DNA of 64,000 nucleotides, from contig OX419343.1 of assembly GCA_948470475.1 (NCBI GenBank), positions 4,076,983 to 4,140,982 of the forward strand, given 5' to 3'. This document shows positions 35,184-46,489 of the stretch, in pieces; the stretch's first letter is position 1; each line of letters opens with the position of its first letter. Position numbers and translations under genes: made by a program. The notes under the pieces are model-generated. The model did not search any database, was not told the origin of the DNA, and worked only from the letters and a program-made list of their open reading frames with translations. This stretch comes from Galaxea fascicularis. Lineage: Eukaryota; Cnidaria; Anthozoa; Scleractinia; Euphylliidae.

Positions 35184-35313
35184 GTTCTAGTCGCCACTGA
35201 AATCTCATCGATTCAAAAATCCATTCATGAAAATGAGTAATTAAATATTCAAGTTTAGCCTCGATGTTGCCGTTTCGGTTAACCAATACGGCTACGGCGC
35301 AATGTTTGACCAT
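35184..35313 (-). CDS. Candidate first coding exon of caspase A
   Basis: ATG at 35313 in a fair initiation context (AAATATGG) opens 43 codons ending in phase 1 at GAAC/GTACGT. It starts MVKHCAVAVLVNRNG and ends ESMRFQWRLER; the LER end resembles the ends of the neighbouring mini-exons. Added to the seven downstream exons it gives 1,146 bases with no frame break, which is supportive but not proof. An upstream exon beyond this point cannot be excluded. Confidence 0.4.
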
Positions 35314-35904
35314 ATTTGTAATGACATCATCTCACTTCCCGGTAACCAAGCCGTTTATGCGGGGTAAATGGCATTCTACCCGTGTTTACTTACGGGAAGC
35401 GAGGGAAGCCCAAGTTACTTGCGATCGCTTGCGAGGAAGCAGAAATGAGCAAAAAGTTAAGTTAATTTGTGCTTTATAATTTGTGAGTTGTACCAACCTA
35501 AGTCTAATTAACGAGACACACTCACCGAAAAGCAGCTGATACGGTCAATGGAAGTGACGAATGGCGAAGAAATGTTCGTGGTCGAAAATCTTTTATTACG
35601 TAGACAAAATTTTACCAGCCACTTTTGTGGCCTAGCCTAGAAGGAAAATATGTTTCGAAAGGACATTTTCTAGAAATGTTCATAGTTACTGCCACGAGCA
35701 GCGGGACTATCGTGCTCGAGTGTGAAATCAAGGAAATAGTTTTAATGTAAGCTTTATAAATAATAATACCGTAAAAGTACTTAGCCATGCACAGCCGGTT
35801 CTGTTCAAGTCTTATCAGTTTTGACCGAATAAAATCCCGAAGCAAAAGAGAGGAAAACATTGCAAGGACCCTTTCAAGCCCTGGCCAAACTCTAAGCAAC
35901 ATAA

Positions 35905-36130
35905 ATGACCCAACTGCCACAAATGATCCTACCAGATTAAGTGACCCAACTGGCACTAATGCTCCAACCAGCTAAAATGACCCACCTGACAAAATGGTCC
36001 AACTGACACAAATAACTCCAGCCAAACTGGCAGAAATAATCGAACCAGCTCAACCCAACCTTCACACATGACCCAACAGACTCAAATGACCAAACTGGCA
36101 CATGATCCTTCCAGATCAAATAACTTGACT
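35905..36130. repeat. Degenerate ~20-bp minisatellite (ATGACCCAACTGGCAC)
   Basis: About ten diverged copies of a unit near AATGACCCAACTGGCACA. Open frames across it on both strands come from the repetition and show no domain. Confidence 0.75.
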
Positions 36131-36275
36131 GAATAACTACATTCAGTATATGATGTCCTTATACTTACCTAGTATACGGAACAACTACGCTTAGTATAAG
36201 ACATCCTTATACTTTGTGTACGGAATAACTACATTTAGTACGTATAAGTTTTCCTTATACTTAGCGTACAGTTAT

Positions 36276-36788
36276 CAGGGGCACAAAACGAAGCTGTTCC
36301 TCACTTTATCTGTTCCCCCGTGGTATTGTGCTGGCTGGCAAAATATCAGTTACTTTCCGGAGGTGGTTATCAAATTTCTTTCTGCTGACGGTTTCGGTTG
36401 GTAATTACTGAAGTGTGGTAGCAGTGTGAGTGTTGCTGGCTGGCAAAATCTGGATTGTTGTGAGATATTTTTGCCTTCTCTCCCCCCCCCCCCCCCCCCC
36501 AGTGAAAGGCTTGATTTGAGGCCTTTTGCCACGCCCAATTTGGCTTACGACATAAGAAATTGTCTTTTTTGTTGTTGGGCAGGTTGCTCAATTTGCACCT
36601 GGCTGGGAAACCAACCAATTTTATCTAGCTGGCTGGGAAATATCTTGTGTGTCTTGCTGGCAAAAAGGAACAGATATTTTTTTCCCAGCAATATTAAAAA
36701 AGACCTAAAAATGCCTGAATAACATTTAGTTTTATTAACTGGGGTATAATAATACATTTTTCAACAAATTGGTCGTTTTGTGCCCCTG
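36276..36788. mobile_element. hAT-like non-autonomous element
   Basis: Terminal inverted repeats CAGGGGCACAAAACGA / TCGTTTTGTGCCCCTG, flanked by direct repeats AGTTAT (36,270-36,275 and 36,789-36,794). CAGGGG-type ends are characteristic of hAT; the visible duplication is six rather than eight bases. The interior is low-complexity, with CTGGCTGGCAAAAT-type repeats and a long C run at about 36,481-36,500. Outside both ends the DNA is rich in CCTTATAC/GTATAAG repeats, suggesting insertion into an older element. Confidence 0.6.
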
Positions 36789-37129
36789 AGTTATGTGTAA
36801 ACAGCAGTATCCAATTGAGGCATGCTGACATTGTTGGTAATTTAGCAGAACACATTGCGTTAGGTTGCTCGCCAGGGCTAAAAATACCGTCACCCTCCAA
36901 AAAATATGCAGTGAAATGCTTCATTCTAGGTATGTTAAATTGCTTGTATAAGTAACCTTACATGTTGTGTACGGTTAAGTATAATTTGCAGTACACACAT
37001 GTGCAAGACATAAAAGTATACTGATCCTTATACAATCCTTATACATTTAAATCCTTATACATCAGTATATCTTTCCGTATACACGATGTATAAGGCCACA
37101 TTATACCGCCTTATATTCGACATTTCATG

Positions 37130-37840
37130 CAGTGCAACTTTGCTCGATCCAACATTGTTCGACCGTTTGGCCGCCCATGTTGGATGGTGTTCGTCCAACA
37201 TTTTTTGCTTGATCAAGTGTTGGATAGAGTTTGGTTTTGATCAAACATTATGCCCAACAACTCTGCTCGACGAATAAATGTTGCAGCGCTTTGCCGCTCT
37301 TCCAACAAATTTTTATCCAGAAGCGAGTCACGTGGGCCATGCTGGCCAATCACGAATCGCTATCCTGTTTTCAAGCCTGGCCTTCTCGCGTCATTTGCAA
37401 CAAAGATGGCGGAGGAAGAGGACTTCGTGGTTGTTGCTGATGAACAGCCAGAGAGCCAGAAACGAAAAAGGGACGAAGGAGAAGCGAGTTTGGAAGGATT
37501 CGAAAGTCGAAACTTTGAACAGATGTCCGGTTCAACAGCGTTTAAAAGTCAGTTCTGCAAACTACACAGGATTCATTTGCTCATGCGATACGCAACATAT
37601 CGCTTTCTGCTCGTTCTCTTGACCGTTGCTCTTCGTCGCTTGACACAGTCATTTGCAGCCTCAAACAGCTCCAGTACCATAAACACTACAATCGCTTTTG
37701 GTTCCCGTGTCGGAGCTCCATGTTTTCAAATTTAGTGCCCGGTAGCTTGTTTCATCAGTGTTTTGCCACCATCTCAACATTCACTTCCAACAATGTTGGA
37801 TGTAGGATCCAACTTTGTCCGATAGTTTGACCAGGGCTTC
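37130..37840 (+). mobile_element. Possible Harbinger-like fragment with short ORF
   Basis: Inverted CCAACATTGTT (37,150) and CCAACAATGTTGG (37,788) strings bound a segment with an ORF from ATG 37,406 to 37,735. The ORF starts MAEEEDFVVVADEQPESQKR, has a basic KRKR nuclear-signal-like stretch, and is followed by poorly conserved sequence. The strong start context (AAGATGGCGG) suggests a once functional 5' exon. The superfamily is a guess; it could also be a host gene's first exon. Confidence 0.3.
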
Positions 37841-37991
37841 AGTCCTGGTAACTTAAGTTAAACTTGCCGCCACTTATCATGTGTGCGGCTACCGGTACAC
37901 GTACACCGGAATCGGGGTATCTTAGGTCTCTAATACTTGTGAATATTTACAAAATTATCAGTTGGATTGATCGATTGATCTTACTTGCCAG

Positions 37992-38228
37992 TTAATGGTC
38001 GATAATGCTATTGACCCCTCGCACTGTCACCTTTAAATCACTGGCATTTCTTTTGCACTGAAACTGTGATTGTATAACTATAATTTTATCTCGAGAAACG
38101 TCAGACCGGGTCTTCCCTGTCTCGTAAATCCGTCCCAAACTGGTTCGTATGTCCTGTCTGTCCGCCATTTCTTTACCGAGGAAGAGTTGCAGCTTAGTAT
38201 CCATTTTTTTCATCAATCCAATTGACAT
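37992..38228 (-). CDS. Unassigned ORF, possible exon
   Basis: A 78-codon minus frame; an internal start in good context (AAAGAAATGGCGGAC, about 38,168) would give 58 residues beginning MADRQDIRTSLGRIYETGKT. The composition is protein-like (charged, no low complexity). A possible donor AAAG/GTGACA lies in phase 0 before the in-frame TAA. It lies 2.7 kb upstream of the presumed caspase A start, and the flanking DNA (38,225-38,345) is a diverged copy of 22,655-22,770. I do not recognise a domain. Confidence 0.25.
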   Translation of the reverse strand: MSIGLMKKMDTKLQLFLGKEMADRQDIRTSLGRIYETGKTRSDVSRDKIIVIQSQFQCKRNASDLKVTVRGVNSIIDH

Positions 38229-38525
38229 TTGATAAATTTTGAATTCATTTCATAAACAGATCAGAGATTGAATCCACGAATGAAATGACTGAGTGATTTG
38301 CCATTATTGAATTCATCTGTCCGTTAACTTAGTCCGGAAATGTACGGATGCATAAAAAAAGTAATTAACACACAACGCTGGTCCGCATTGCCTTCGCTAG
38401 CGGCATCGTCGGTTCTGGGTGGTTGTCAAAAGAATATTCATTACGTACGTCCTAGACTACTAGTTTTGTGAGGCAGTATGCCACATCCCACAAGCTTTAC
38501 ATTTTCATCGCTTATTTTATTTATG

Positions 38526-39085
38526 TGGGTACGTTTTCACTCACGTGACCAAAACCGTGACAACTGTTGCTACGCCGCCATATTTGTGCACAGATATTGC
38601 AAGCAAATCGACTGCGTCCTTTGAAAGAAGATGGTTTTGTGCTTGATTGTCGGCTGTGGAAATAGAAGTGGAAGGGATAAAAGATTATATTTTGCTAAAG
38701 TATCTTCGATTATTGAAAATCAAGGAAAAGATGCCAGAGAATTGTCAGAAGAAAGAAGATCGCGCTGGATTTCTGCTATTAGCAGAGACGATCTCACCGA
38801 TACCATTTTGGAAAACGATCGCGTGTGTGTGTGAGACACTTTGTTTCTGGAAAGGCCGCAAAATCATGGGATAAATTTAACGTCTAGCTTCTTGGCGTAC
38901 TCAGAAAGAGGAGTATGGATACCGACATCAGGATTGGCACTTAATTTTGCTTCCGCTGCTGTAGTATTCATTTTTAAAAGCAGAAATTGTTGATGTGGCT
39001 TATATTTGCATATGTATTATCACCCTGGGTTGTACACAAATATGGCGAACGGAAATAATGTGACGTCACGTGAAAACGATCTATT
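38526..39085. mobile_element. P-like THAP transposon remnant
   Basis: Imperfect inverted ends: left CGTTTTCACTCACGTGAC with GCCATATTTGTGCAC, right GTACACAAATATGGC with CACGTGAAAACG. They bracket a truncated THAP domain gene. A second partial terminus (ATCGTTTTCACGCACGTGAC) lies at about 39,166-39,186, suggesting nested or tandem insertions. Confidence 0.6.
38631..38885 (+). pseudogene. Truncated THAP-domain gene with GT-run frameshift
   Basis: ATG 38,631 opens [20 protein letters not shown], then [19 protein letters not shown]: the THAP C-x4-C, the invariant Trp and the Arg-rich helix are all visible. The frame ends at TGA inside a GTGTGTGTG run (about 38,820-38,831). In a neighbouring frame the text continues [16 protein letters not shown] with the His that completes the C2CH zinc site. 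A dinucleotide length change therefore broke the gene. No catalytic transposase region follows. Confidence 0.75.
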
Positions 39086-39704
39086 TGCAAAGCCATACTG
39101 ATAAAGCCTAACAAGATAACAAGGCCGAAACAGCTGCCCATGGCTGCTAATGAATATAAGGTCAATAGATCGTTTTCACGCACGTGACCAGCGGCCATAT
39201 CAGTTAAAGGAAACAAAAGAAAGTATACTCATAAAAAGTGGAGTTCAGTTCTCACAGGGTTAGCCTGTTACACCAATATAGCCGCCGTGACGATGTGTGA
39301 ATTGAAAACGATCTGTTGGTCCTTACGACGGCTTCTAGGTAAGCGTGTCGGAAAAAACAGTGTTTGTATTGGAGTCCGATTTCAAATAACTTAACAAATT
39401 CTTGAATGAAGAAAATTATAGATTTTAGTAGCTAACCGGAGGATTCTACTGACAAAATTTGAGGGTTTTACCTGCACTAGAATTTTGCGTGGCGGCATTT
39501 TAGTTTAGATTTCCCATACATTTGTCTGTAATTCCCGCATACGCAGGCGTAGACTAAGGCACTGGTAAAAACGAGTTTTGAACGAACAATGTTCATGCTC
39601 AGTCTATGAAATTATAGTTTGGTTTAGTTGGTCTAACGCTGACAAAGTTTGAGTATCATGGCAAATAACATGAACATTGTGAGTGATGTATATGGAATGA
39701 ATCA

Positions 39705-39819
39705 TATGAACTGCGGAAATGAAATCAAATGAAGACTGATCCTCGCAGTTGTGAACGCAATTATATGCAATTGCGTAAAGAAGCCTGTAAAAAAAAAAAT
39801 ATTCAGGACTTCAACGGGA

Positions 39820-39873
<54 letters not shown>

Positions 39874-39881
39874 TAGCCACT
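39705..39881 (-). mobile_element. tRNA-derived SINE copy 2 (best preserved head)
   Basis: The minus-strand head reads like tRNA: D arm AGCTCAGTTGGTTAGAGC, anticodon-stem region with GGT in the loop (Thr-like), T arm ACGGGTTCAAATCCCGT. The 5' and 3' acceptor halves do not pair, so it is a SINE promoter head (A and B boxes intact) and not a tRNA gene. An A-run follows, then the tail with GGCTTCTTTACGCAATTGC and CTGCGAGGATCA. Confidence 0.8.
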
Positions 39882-41577
39882 GATGTTGGGACAGGTCAAT
39901 TGTAAGTTCATGTGTTCCCTTGAAAGTGAAGAATGTGAGTGATGTATATGAAATGAATCAGGCTTCTTTACGCAACTTGAACATGGACATTACCAGCTTT
40001 TCGTCATGGTCCGTCAATTGTTGGATGCATGGAATTTACTGTTACTTTTAATTATAGCGGGATGAATAACCTTTTCTTGGTAATTTTCTCTCATCCTGTT
40101 GAGCAATTGCGAGAAATAGAGAGTCACATATTAGCGTTTTCTTGCCAAACTTTGTGTTCACACATGAGCATGGCGTTGGTTTCAGTTCTTCGGATAAAAA
40201 GCATTTCGAAAATAAGACAATCAAGCTCGTTCTGGTACTTTCTTAATCTGGTTCCATATCATGTTCCTTTCTGAGATGGTCGCCAACTGCTGATCCCTTG
40301 TGTTCTTCAATGCGCTGATGTACGTGTCGACATATACTGTGTGCATCCGACATAGTCTGTATCAAATCCACGGATCACACTGGAAATGGTATACAGCACA
40401 TTGATGATTCACAAGGAGCTGTTTGTATTCCTTCACTTTGATTGTCTTCCTTGGCTTTGAATCCGAAAGAGATTTTTACACCGGTGCGACGAATGAGTAC
40501 ATTTTTCCTCTTAAATGGTAAAACCGTTGTCTTACTAAACTTTGTTGAGTAAGGAACACATCAGCAATCGAATTTAATTATAGAAGGCCTAGTTATTTTA
40601 GGCGAGTATTCGTTTGATTTTCTTTACACCACTTCGCCGTTTTTCGAGTGGTTGTAGTTCTTTAAATGTTGACATCCCATTTAACTGAAAACAGCAAATT
40701 TCATAGCTCACTTTTTTGATTGCTATCTCTTATTTCCTTCGGAGGTTAATTTTCTGCTCTCGTTCCATGGGAAACCGTTGTGGAAGTTGTGCCTACACAA
40801 CGTTTTTTTTCCCTGAACTATCGCTGTTTTTCGTACGTTACCCGTACCTTGTTGTAGTTGCTTTCTCGTCTATAGCCAATCACTTTACGCAGAAACTAGG
40901 CTTGTTCCCAGCCTTTTTTTGAAATGCATAGAGCGTAGAAAACCACTGTTTTGTGTTGTTAGTATTACCCAGAATTCACAGCTCAAACACTCATGTTTTT
41001 CTGATCAAGTTCATATTCTTTTTCTTTTACAAGAAAAAGAAAAAGAAAGGGAACGCTCGGCGCGTTTTCCTGTTTGCTGCGAACAGTGCTGCAATGAAGA
41101 CGCAGTTGAATTAAGGGGCTAGATCTGGTCAAATCAAAGCAGAAAATAAAACGAAAGAAAAATTGGTGGTAAAGGCTTCCGTCATGAAGCATGGAGAACA
41201 CGAGTAAGGGATAAGTTATTAGAACCGAGCCCTAATAACACTCAAATTTCTAACGCATTTTTAAATGCACATTACATTTTGCCATGTTTCCTTGCCAGTA
41301 TTTTTTTGTGGTTGGGTTCTTCACTGATTTCAATTGCCCACATTTATAAATAAGAAGCGATCAACCATAAGGTAGGGACAAAAGAACTTCGCCAAAATCG
41401 ATATTTTCATTGATCTTACTGGAACATATTTTGATGGTGTCCTTTCGATTGAATAAAAACCAAGAGAAGAGTCCAGCTTCGTGTTCAGTAGGAATCGGTG
41501 GTTTTGATGAAAAAGCTAGTGATCGACAGGATAGCACGGCTTTGACTGCCTCTCGTACCTCGGCGCGCCTACTGTCT

Positions 41578-42068
41578 ACAAATAAATTTATTGCTTTTTA
41601 TATGGAATAAATGATTTTATGCACTGGTTCGGGAACTTCCGGTTACTACAATATCCGGTATGCTGGATGACGTCATCAGGATATATAAACAGTAATCACG
41701 CGACTGCAGGCCTCTTAGGCCTCCATCTTTTTCTGACAACGTGTTACTTCACCCCCTGATTTGTTCTATTTGTCACTATAACTTGGTGGGTCATCTTGAA
41801 TATCGGATCGTTTCTTTTTAGTTGTTCATATTCTCTTCAGCATGTGGTTCTGTATTAAGCCTATATTGCACTGAAAGGCGGGTGTGACCCCACCTTTGCT
41901 GAGAACTTTTACATAATTTTATAACTAGGGCTGTTATTTAATAAACGGCCACTCGCTGGCCAAAGTATGCCAAACCGAGTGCGTTCTTCCTCTGACTTAG
42001 AGCCTCAGTAAACAAAGCTTAGAGAATACAATATTTCCAAGTGTTACTATAACATTGTTAGACACGAG
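41578..42068 (+). mobile_element. LTR-like insertion (possible solo LTR)
   Basis: The duplicated segment near 43,290-43,310 runs straight across (CGTATACAAGGGAACG) where this copy carries about 490 extra bases. The insert has a CRE-type TGACGTCA (41,668), TATATAAA (41,682) and AATAAA (41,939) in LTR-like order. TGTCTA near 41,573 and TAGACA ending 42,064 could be its termini, but a clean target duplication is not evident. Confidence 0.4.
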
Positions 42069-43649
42069 GTGCATAAAGAAACGTATTAGCGTGGACGTGG
42101 CCTTAGAAACTCTTTTCCCAGAACCAACACTAGTAATATAAGGGCTATAACCATTACCTTCCCTCGTTGTTTGCCCACTCTACAACTGAAAAACCAATTA
42201 TGAATAAAACTCAAATATATTCAGAGCTTTTTTCGCCCGTCTATAGGTGGTAACTTTACGCAATTCGTAAACTAGGCGTGTCCGCAGGGTTCTTTTCAAA
42301 TGCCCAGAGCGTAGAAAGCCACTTTTTTCAATCCCTCCTGGTATTAAATGCCACAAGACAATAGAAATGATCTAAGTGGATGGAGGTACAATGCAGGACA
42401 AAAGTCTTGGGACAATTGCCGCTTTACCCCCCTCCCCCACATTACAATGTTGATTTTTAGCGGTTCCGAAAAAGCAGATGCGTCCATCGACGGCTGGAAT
42501 AGTTCAACATTGTCTGGTCTGGGGGGGGGGGGGGAGGGGGGTTCTAAAGGATGCAGTAAAAGAACAACATTCGTTTCTGTTCTAAGGGTAGACGTGTAAG
42601 TAGTGAAATTTTCTAGTTTTCGCTCAAGTTTGTCAAGTGTCGCAAAGTGTTATGACCTGCTTTGTAGATGGGGAAGATTTGCAGATTTGAAGATTTTCCT
42701 TCGGAGGTTACTTTTCTGCTCTTGTTCCATTTTTCTTTATTAAGCGGAAACCATGGTTGAAGTTGTGCCTCAAAACATTTTTTTTTGTAACCATCGCTGT
42801 TTTTCGTACGTTACCCGTTGTTCTCGTTGCTTTCTCGTCTATAGCCAATCACTTTACGCAATTCGTAAACTAGGTTTGTCCGCAGGGTTCTTTTCAAATG
42901 CACAGAGCGTCAGTAAAAAACCACTGTTTTCAATCCCTCCTTGTATTAAATACCACAAAACAATAGAAATGAACTAAGTGGATTGGAGTGAGATGGGGCA
43001 GATTTGACCATAAGGCAGTATAGAAAATATTTGCTGGGTCCTAATTACGATTAGGGGAACAATATTTCTGACTGATTAACCATTATAAGAAAAGGCAAAA
43101 GAAGTACGCCAATATCGATATTTTGGTTGACTACACTGAAAACTGTTTTTTATTGTGTCCTTTTGATTGGATAAAAATCAAGCGAAGAACCCAAATTCAT
43201 TTTCAGCTGGGAGTCGGCCGGTTCCGATGAAAAAGCAAGTGATTGACAGGATGGCACGGTTTTGACTGCCGCTCGTATTACGGGTGCGTCTCCCGTATAC
43301 AAGGGAACGTATTAGTGTAGATGTGGCCTTAGAAACTCTTTACCCAAAACCATTACCAGTACTAGTGATATAAAGGCAATTGCCAGTGCTTTCCCTCGTT
43401 GTTTGGCCACTCTGCAAGGAAAATTCTAAAAGCCAATTATAAATAAAACTCAAATATATTACCTGGAGAAAATGATCGTACTTTTTCTAAGACACCTGAA
43501 ATAATCAAAGGCTCCTATGAGCCAGCTCATGGATGAGGAACATAACAATACTTTGAATTTACAACATCTTTATTTTCTAAAAAGATATGTGCAAGAAACC
43601 TCTACATTCGTTTGTGTTTTGTGGAAGCACATCCTTTTCAGACACACCT

Positions 43650-44140
43650 CTTGGTAAAAGAACCGTTTACGCGCTAATATTTTCCGTAAAATTACGCAGT
43701 TGATTGACAGGCGCCAGAAGCATTACATTAGACGAAATTGACAGACGTAATTTGAACCGACGATGGAAAACAAATATGCAAATTTGTACACGGACCATAA
43801 AAATAATATTCAAATGTGATCGTTTTGTTAAGAAGTGTAACAGGCAAGTTAAAGTTTCTTACTGGTCGACGCCTCATTTCAAGTTAGTTTTATAAACGTT
43901 TTTGGTCGTAATAAAATTTCCGACTATTCTGAACGCGAGATACCATTATAATATTTTGTGAAAGTCCTGAGGGAAATTAGTCACGCTTTACAGTCACAAT
44001 GTTTTTGAGCGATTCGGGGTCCGGCACAAAACTTTTGCTTTGTAAGGTGAGATATTCAACTCCATCTATTTATGCTTTGTGCTACAATTAACTTGACTTT
44101 CCAAATATTTTGTTGTTCGAACAGATTAGCTGTTATAGCT
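43650..44140. repeat. Diverged copy of the 22.0-22.57 kb segment
   Basis: Shared anchors include TTGACAGACGTAATTTGAA, CTCATTTCAAGTTAGTTTT and AAACGTTTTT(A/G)GTCGT(G/A)ATAAATTTC-like text. No coding signal in either copy. Either a dispersed repeat or part of a large segmental duplication. Confidence 0.6.
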
Positions 44141-46128
44141 GCTTGTCAGACCAAATTATATCCTCACAGAGAAAAATATTTGCATGCTTGTGGTCCTTGT
44201 GTTTTTGTCAAATGTTGACAAAGTGTTATACTGATCGTTAAACCAAGGGATATAGCCTTTCTAAACAAGATCATATTTGCAATCGAGCGTTCGCCATGAA
44301 AAGAGCGTCTTCAAAAACACTCCATTACGTACCTGCTTAAATCGATCATATGTTGCTCATAAATCAAATGCGTTTGCTTGCCAGAATTCGGTTTTTTGGC
44401 TAGAAAGTCTTTCTCCTGTTTCCTTTTTTTGCCGATTTTCTTCATTCTTCCTTCTTCCATCATATTGTGGCAAAAAAATCTCGATTACTTCTGTCCCAGG
44501 TACCGCACAGTGATAAGCTTTATAGTTGCTTTTGCGATATCTCGAAGTTCATTTTCGCTGCTCTGAAGATTTCAAAGTTCAATTCTCGCAACTCGTGTTC
44601 TTCATCTTATTAACTTTATCTGATCACTGATCCTTAAACAAAATAGACCTTTGTTGAGTTGGAAAATCGAAACCAAAAATCGACGCCATGAACATTAAAC
44701 ACGTAAACAATATCTGCAGAGCAAAATTCTCCGCCTCTGTACTACACCCTGAAATTTGCAAACGTTGGACCAGGAAGACTATGGAGACAAAAGCAATACT
44801 TACCAGGGGAGGGACCAGGGGAAAGTTTAATGAATAAATTAATCAGAATCGAGTGAGTGAGTGAACGAATGAGTGATCCCCTGAGTGAGTGAGCGAAATT
44901 CAGACCCACAACAAAACCTCATGGCATGACTACGTCATCCATGAGCTAAAAATGAAATACAGCCAGAGGTCAGTTAACCATGCAATTGCAATCTGATTGG
45001 TTCTTATCGTGGTCCGGGTTTTCCTATCTCTGGCCACGGTCACGGTAACTCTTTCGCTTAGTGAAGGCGCGGAAAATCATTTTACCCCGCCGTAACGAAA
45101 GAGTACATTCTTCCTCCTAAAAATAGGCCTTTCGCTTACTAAACTTCGTGAAGTCAAGGAACACATCAGAAATGGAATAAAAGGCCTAGTTATTTTCTAA
45201 AAGGCAAGTATATATTCTATTGATTTTTACACTACTTTTTTGTTTTCCGAGTTGTTGTAGTTCTTGAAGTGTTCACACCCCATTTAGCTGGAAACAGCTA
45301 ATTTTAGAGCTCTCTTGTTCGTTTATTATCTCTCTTCTCCTTTTACGGAGAACAACCGTAAATTCAAAACTACAATATGGAGACAAAGACTCAGATGTTA
45401 AAACCGAATTTGAAAGTGTGATCACTTTCATCTCTCAAAAGACAAAATTTAGCGTTTTAATACTCAGACATTTCAGTACTCGCCTGTGTTTTGCGAAGTA
45501 ACTTTTTTCAAATTTAAAGGCTTATGATTGCTATAAAATATTATGTTTTTTCCTTAACATTAAGAAATGTGAAATGACGAAGTGAACCCCCGTACGTGTT
45601 GTGGGCGTCAGTTGTAGTGCAAGCGGAACCGATTGTCAAGCTCAAATATTGTGGAATAAAAGAAGCCGTATGTCCTAGAAATTACTTGTTTTGAACCTGG
45701 CAGTAGAAGCAAAAATAGTTGGGAAAAATTTACTCCCGATATTTGGAGCCTCCCTATTTTTCGAATCTATTTTCGTTTTCCTGGGAAGTCAAGAGATCCA
45801 TTGTAACACCCGGTCTGACTTCCTTGATTCACTTTATGCTTGAGTTTGTTATATATTTATTTAGTAAGCATTTATCCTCTTGATCGAGCAATATATTAAT
45901 ATATCTTCATGGCTCGCATAACTCGCACCCTGGCGCGCATCTTGGCTTATTACTTCGCTCACACCTTGGCTTGCTTGGCTGAGTCAACTAGTCGAAAGCT
46001 TCGCTACTTTGGCTTTTGTATATACTGCTCAAGAATTGTACATGTAGTTATATAATCTCTTTCACTTCGTTTTCTACAGTATCTTTTTTTTTACTTCTTT
46101 TTTGTACCTGAATAGTGTGAATAAAGGA

Positions 46129-46155
46129 TTGTTGTTGTTGTTGTTGTTGTTGTTG
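46129..46155 (+). repeat. GTT microsatellite, possible LINE 3' tail
   Basis: Nine GTT units directly follow GTGTGAATAAAGGATT, the kind of 3' end (poly(A)-signal-like text then short tandem repeat) left by non-LTR retroposons. The upstream 250 bases could be its 3' UTR, but no reverse transcriptase frame is visible. Confidence 0.5.
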
Positions 46156-46478
46156 CTTGAAGTTATATGCTTCTGTCTGAATTTCACATTACTGGAAATA
46201 TTAAAGTGAATTTATCCACTTGTGAAATGTGCTAGTGAAAGCCTTGCATTTCAGAGATTCATATTCAAACAGTTCAAACAAAATTCTAATAGAGAACGTC
46301 CCTGTTGTCTATTGACGTCCTTAACTTCTTATACTTAATAAGAAATTAAGTATCTCAACACTGTTGTTTGAGCAATGGTTCAATCACGTATTTCTGCAAT
46401 TTGTCATTTCGGGTTTTACTAACCACGCAACGTGTCATCATCCATAGTTATTCTCCTTGGGAATAGTTACGCACCTCC

Positions 46479-46489
46479 TCAGCAGTGCT
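46479..46489 (-). CDS. Possible terminal micro-exon of unidentified gene E
   Basis: After a good acceptor (TTGTATTTTACAG), phase 1 reading joins the 47.7 kb exon's donor (G/AG) and meets TGA after two residues. Such a short coding end is possible but weakly supported. A different phase would read STAEEVRNYSQGE then stop. Confidence 0.2.

Larger units (their letters stand above)
39900..46470. other. Mobile/duplicated non-coding region
   Basis: No exon was found. The region is a mosaic of duplicated segments: 40,500-40,715 with 45,110-45,340; 40,725-40,925 with 42,700-42,890; 41,340-41,580 with 43,060-43,300; 42,070-42,230 with 43,300-43,460; 42,240-42,390 with 42,840-42,985. It also contains a poly-G tract at about 42,520-42,541 and a GAGT-rich tract at about 44,850-44,895. 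Open frames of 60-80 codons here do not survive between copies. Confidence 0.6.

Noticed and set aside
35905..36130. CRISPR-like spaced repeat
   Set aside because: Units are diverged and directly tandem without spacers; eukaryotic minisatellite.
36350..36757. ORFs through long C/G runs
   Set aside because: Frames depend on homopolymer lengths inside a hAT-like element.
39804..39880. Thr-like tRNA gene on the minus strand
   Set aside because: D and T arms are good but the acceptor stem halves do not pair and the unit continues into a repeated SINE tail.
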